Source of the DNA: Aquipseudomonas alcaligenes_A
GTDB lineage: Bacteria > Pseudomonadota > Gammaproteobacteria > Pseudomonadales > Pseudomonadaceae
Reading direction: 5' to 3' (one strand)
Assembly: GCA_048595745.1 (NCBI GenBank)
Contig: CP184361.1
Length of the DNA stretch: 64,000 nt
Shown here: positions 61,860-64,000 of the stretch, piece by piece
Layout: each line of letters starts with the position of its first letter
Position numbering within the stretch: the stretch's first letter is position 1
Translations under genes and position numbers: made by a program
Notes under the pieces: generated by a model
The model's database searches: none
What the model was told of the DNA's origin: nothing
Seen by the model: the letters and a program-made list of their open reading frames with translations, nothing else

Positions 61860-63278
61860 TCAGGGCTGCTTGTTGGCGGCCAGCAGAGTGGCCTTTTCCT
61901 GATCCATGCGGGCCATCAGCGGCTTGCTCTGCTGCAGGAAACGCTGCTTCTCGTTGCGAGCGATGGGGTCGGCCATCGGCAGCTTCTGGCTGAGCGGGTC
62001 GACGTGACGGCCGTTGACCTGAAACTCGTAGTGCAGGTGCGGCCCGGTGGACAGGCCTGTGGTGCCGATATAGCCGATGATCTGGCCCTGTTTCACGCTC
62101 ACGCCGTTGCGGATGCCCTTGGCAAAGCCCTGCATGTGTCCGTAGAGCGTGCGATAGGTATTGCCGTGCTGAATGATCACGGTATTGCCGTAGCCGCCGC
62201 GCCGTCCAGCCAGCATGACGCGTCCGTCGCCGGCAGCCTTGATTGGCGTGCCGCGCGGCGCCGCATAATCGACGCCCTTGTGTGCGCGGATCTTGTTCAG
62301 AATCGGGTGGCGACGGCCCATGGAGAACTTCGAGCTGATGCGGGCGAAGTCTACCGGAGTGCGGATGAACGCCTTGCGCATGCTCATGCCGTCAGCGTTG
62401 TAGTAGCTGGTCACGCCCTGTTTGCTGGTGTAGCGAACTGCGGTATAGGTCTTGCCGCGGTTGGTGAAGCGCGCTGAAAGGATGTTGCCGCTCCCAACCT
62501 TCTTGTTGCCGACCACATGCTCCTCATAGATGAGCTCGAACTCGTCGCCCTCACGGATGTCCTGGGCGAAGTCGATGTCGTAGCCGAACACGTTGGCCAG
62601 ATCCATGGTCAGGCTGTGCGACAGACCGGCACGCTTGGCGGAGAGGAACAGCGAGCTGTTGATCACGCCGTGGGCGTAGGTGGTGCGTACGTCCGGCTTG
62701 ACCAGCTCGCGCTTGAAGGAGAAGCCTTTGTCGCTGCGCGTCAGGGAGATGCTTTCGAGGTCGCTCAGCTTGCTGCCCAGGCGTTCCAGTTTGCCGTCGG
62801 GAGTCAGCTTGAATTCCAGTACCTGGCCAACATGCAGGCGACCGAAGCGCTTGGCTTCCTTGCTGCTGCCAATGGCTTCGTGCAGCGCATTGGCATCCAG
62901 ACCGACCCGCGAGAATACGGTCGACAGTGTGTCGCCACTGGCAACAGTGACGCTTTTCTGTAGCGGATCGGTAGGAAGACTGGCTTGGTTGTTCTTATCC
63001 GCGTCTGCTTGGGCGCTGTTCTTGTTGTCGCTGAGGCCGGCATCGGCAAAAGGCGATGCGCCTCCATCCCCGGCGGTCTGGCCGGGTCGGAGATCGTCCT
63101 TTTCCTGGACGATCTGCTCGGAGCCGTTGTCTAGCTCCAGGCTCAGGTAGGTCTTCTTCGCCTCGACTTCGCGGGAGGGGAACACCAGCAGGGCCAGGCT
63201 CAGCAGCGCCGCTACGCCGCTGGCTGCCAGCAGGTGGCTCCTCGGGTAGGGCGGGGCTTTGGGTACAGAATGCGTCAT
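61860..63278 (-). CDS. mepM: M23-family murein endopeptidase (MepM-like)
   Basis: The protein has 472 residues. An N-terminal membrane anchor (about 17-34, LAASGVAALLSLALLVF) is followed by a low-complexity segment, an OapA/LysM-like region (about 105-165, VTVASGDTLSTVFSRVGLDA) and the peptidase M23 domain (about 330-430). The zinc ligands are in HKGVDYAAPRGTP (HxxxD) and GPHLHYEFQVNGRHVDPLSQ (HLHYEF). It should cut D-Ala-mDAP crosslinks during wall growth. It leads a leftward pair with anmK and has a good promoter in the gap to tyrS. Confidence 0.92.
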   Translation of the reverse strand: MTHSVPKAPPYPRSHLLAASGVAALLSLALLVFPSREVEAKKTYLSLELDNGSEQIVQEKDDLRPGQTAGDGGASPFADAGLSDNKNSAQADADKNNQASLPTDPLQKSVTVASGDTLSTVFSRVGLDANALHEAIGSSKEAKRFGRLHVGQVLEFKLTPDGKLERLGSKLSDLESISLTRSDKGFSFKRELVKPDVRTTYAHGVINSSLFLSAKRAGLSHSLTMDLANVFGYDIDFAQDIREGDEFELIYEEHVVGNKKVGSGNILSARFTNRGKTYTAVRYTSKQGVTSYYNADGMSMRKAFIRTPVDFARISSKFSMGRRHPILNKIRAHKGVDYAAPRGTPIKAAGDGRVMLAGRRGGYGNTVIIQHGNTYRTLYGHMQGFAKGIRNGVSVKQGQIIGYIGTTGLSTGPHLHYEFQVNGRHVDPLSQKLPMADPIARNEKQRFLQQSKPLMARMDQEKATLLAANKQP

Positions 63279-63316
63279 GGCTAAGGGTGTTTCTTGGAAG
63301 AATGCATTAACTGTCT

Positions 63317-63345
63317 AAAATATAATCAAAATTCCCTATAGGCAA
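63317..63345 (-). promoter_or_regulatory. sigma-70-like promoter for mepM-anmK
   Basis: On the minus strand TTGCCT (63345-63340) and TATTTT (63322-63317) are spaced 17 bp, in an unusually AT-rich stretch about 40 bp ahead of the mepM start. Confidence 0.4.
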
Positions 63346-63458
63346 CCCTGTGGCTGACCTATCGGCCGAGTGGCCGGCCCTGGGGGCAAAGCTTGTAATT
63401 GGTCAGTGATCTTGTATGGTTGGTTCCCTTTTGGTCTGTGGGTAGCGTGAGTTCTGTC

Positions 63459-64000
63459 ATGAAGTCGGTTGAAGAGCAGCTGGCGCTGATCAAGCGCGGT
63501 GCGGAAGAGGTTCTGGTTGAGTCTGAACTGGTAGAGAAGCTCAAGCGCGGCGAGCCGCTGCGTATCAAGGCTGGTTTCGATCCGACGGCGCCCGACCTGC
63601 ACCTGGGGCATACCGTGCTTATTAATAAGCTGCGCCAGTTCCAGGAGCTGGGCCATCAGGTGGTCTTCCTGATCGGCGATTTCACCGGGATGATCGGTGA
63701 TCCCAGTGGCAAGAGCGCGACTCGCCCTCCACTGACCCGTGAGCAGGTGCTGGACAACGCGGAGACCTACAAGGCGCAGGTGTTCAAGATTCTCGATCCG
63801 GCCAAGACCGAGGTGGCGTTCAACTCCGCCTGGATGGATCAGCTGACGCCGGCCGACTTCATTCGTCTGGCTTCTCAGTACACCGTGGCGCGCATGCTCG
63901 AGCGCGATGATTTCCAGAAGCGTTATGAAGGCAATCAGCCGATCGCCATTCATGAGTTCCTCTATCCCTTGGTGCAGGGCTATGACTCGGTAGCGCTGCG
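63459..64000 (+). CDS. tyrS: tyrosyl-tRNA synthetase, 5' part
   Basis: Only the first 180 codons are in the window. The ATG 63459 start (MKSVEEQLALIKRGAEEVLV) matches Pseudomonas TyrS; a GTG four codons earlier is possible. It is a class I aminoacyl-tRNA synthetase that charges tRNA-Tyr. The HIGH-like HLGHT in DPTAPDLHLGHTVLINKLRQ and GDFTGMIGDPSGKSATRPPL are present. The rest, with the KMSKS loop and tRNA-binding domain, lies outside. It is divergent from mepM. Confidence 0.93.
   Translation, partial: MKSVEEQLALIKRGAEEVLVESELVEKLKRGEPLRIKAGFDPTAPDLHLGHTVLINKLRQFQELGHQVVFLIGDFTGMIGDPSGKSATRPPLTREQVLDNAETYKAQVFKILDPAKTEVAFNSAWMDQLTPADFIRLASQYTVARMLERDDFQKRYEGNQPIAIHEFLYPLVQGYDSVAL

Overview
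The window is a gene-dense, GC-rich stretch of a gammaproteobacterial chromosome, almost certainly a Pseudomonas. The order from a tRNA-Ile2(CAU) gene through rpoD, dnaG, rpsU, tsaD, plsY, folB, folK, cca, spoVR/yeaH/yeaG, glpE, apaH, apaG, rsmA, pdxA, surA, lptD, amgK, murU, djlA, agtSR, agtABCD, rpe, gph, trpE, trpGDC, vfr, osmC, speD, coq7, HIT, a Ycf46-type AAA ATPase, an SDR, hemJ, argC, erpA, anmK, mepM and tyrS follows, from memory, P. aeruginosa PAO1 PA0575 to PA0668. The Vfr, SpeD and RpoD sequences are typical of the genus. Two differences show it is not PAO1-like: trpE and trpG are adjacent, with no pyocin cluster between them, and no yqeY lies between rpsU and dnaG.

Layout. 1-7518 is an accessory, catabolic region. 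It holds the 5' end of an FMN reductase, an unknown secreted protein, a small conserved ORF, a LysR regulator divergent from a polyamine-type binding protein plus agmatinase, and a second LysR divergent from a secreted alkyl sulfatase. 7603-11431 carries tRNA-Ile2 and an RmcA-like GGDEF/EAL receptor. 11514-15779 is the macromolecular synthesis operon (rpsU-dnaG-rpoD). 15979-19801 holds tsaD, plsY, folB-folK and cca. 19867-24744 is the YeaG kinase/YeaH/SpoVR stress module. 25012-32633 is a long leftward group: lptD-surA (outer-membrane biogenesis), then pdxA-rsmA-apaG-apaH-glpE. 32761-35229 is the amgK-murU cell-wall recycling pair plus a DjlA-like co-chaperone. 36302-45023 is the agt system: a sensor kinase with a periplasmic binding domain, its response regulator, and an ABC transporter with two paralogous binding proteins. 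45138-50656 is rpe-gph and trpE-trpGDC. 50734-64000 is vfr through tyrS.

The genes form several connected modules. AnmK, AmgK and MurU are steps of the Pseudomonas anhydro-MurNAc recycling route. AgtSR/AgtABCD is a 4-aminobutyrate/5-aminovalerate sensing and uptake unit (family knowledge). SpeD and the agmatinase/polyamine-binding cluster belong to polyamine metabolism. Many neighbours are translationally coupled by ATGA/GTGA overlaps, and convergent neighbours are separated by perfect bidirectional hairpins. I found no CRISPR array, insertion sequence, prophage or integrative element. I do not see a convincingly new multi-gene system. The most interesting signals are regulatory: a triple hairpin between the agt binding protein and permease genes, half-site pairs in both LysR intergenic regions, repeats upstream of vfr, a DUF805 protein with a pilin-like C-terminal helix, and the empty trpE/trpG junction.
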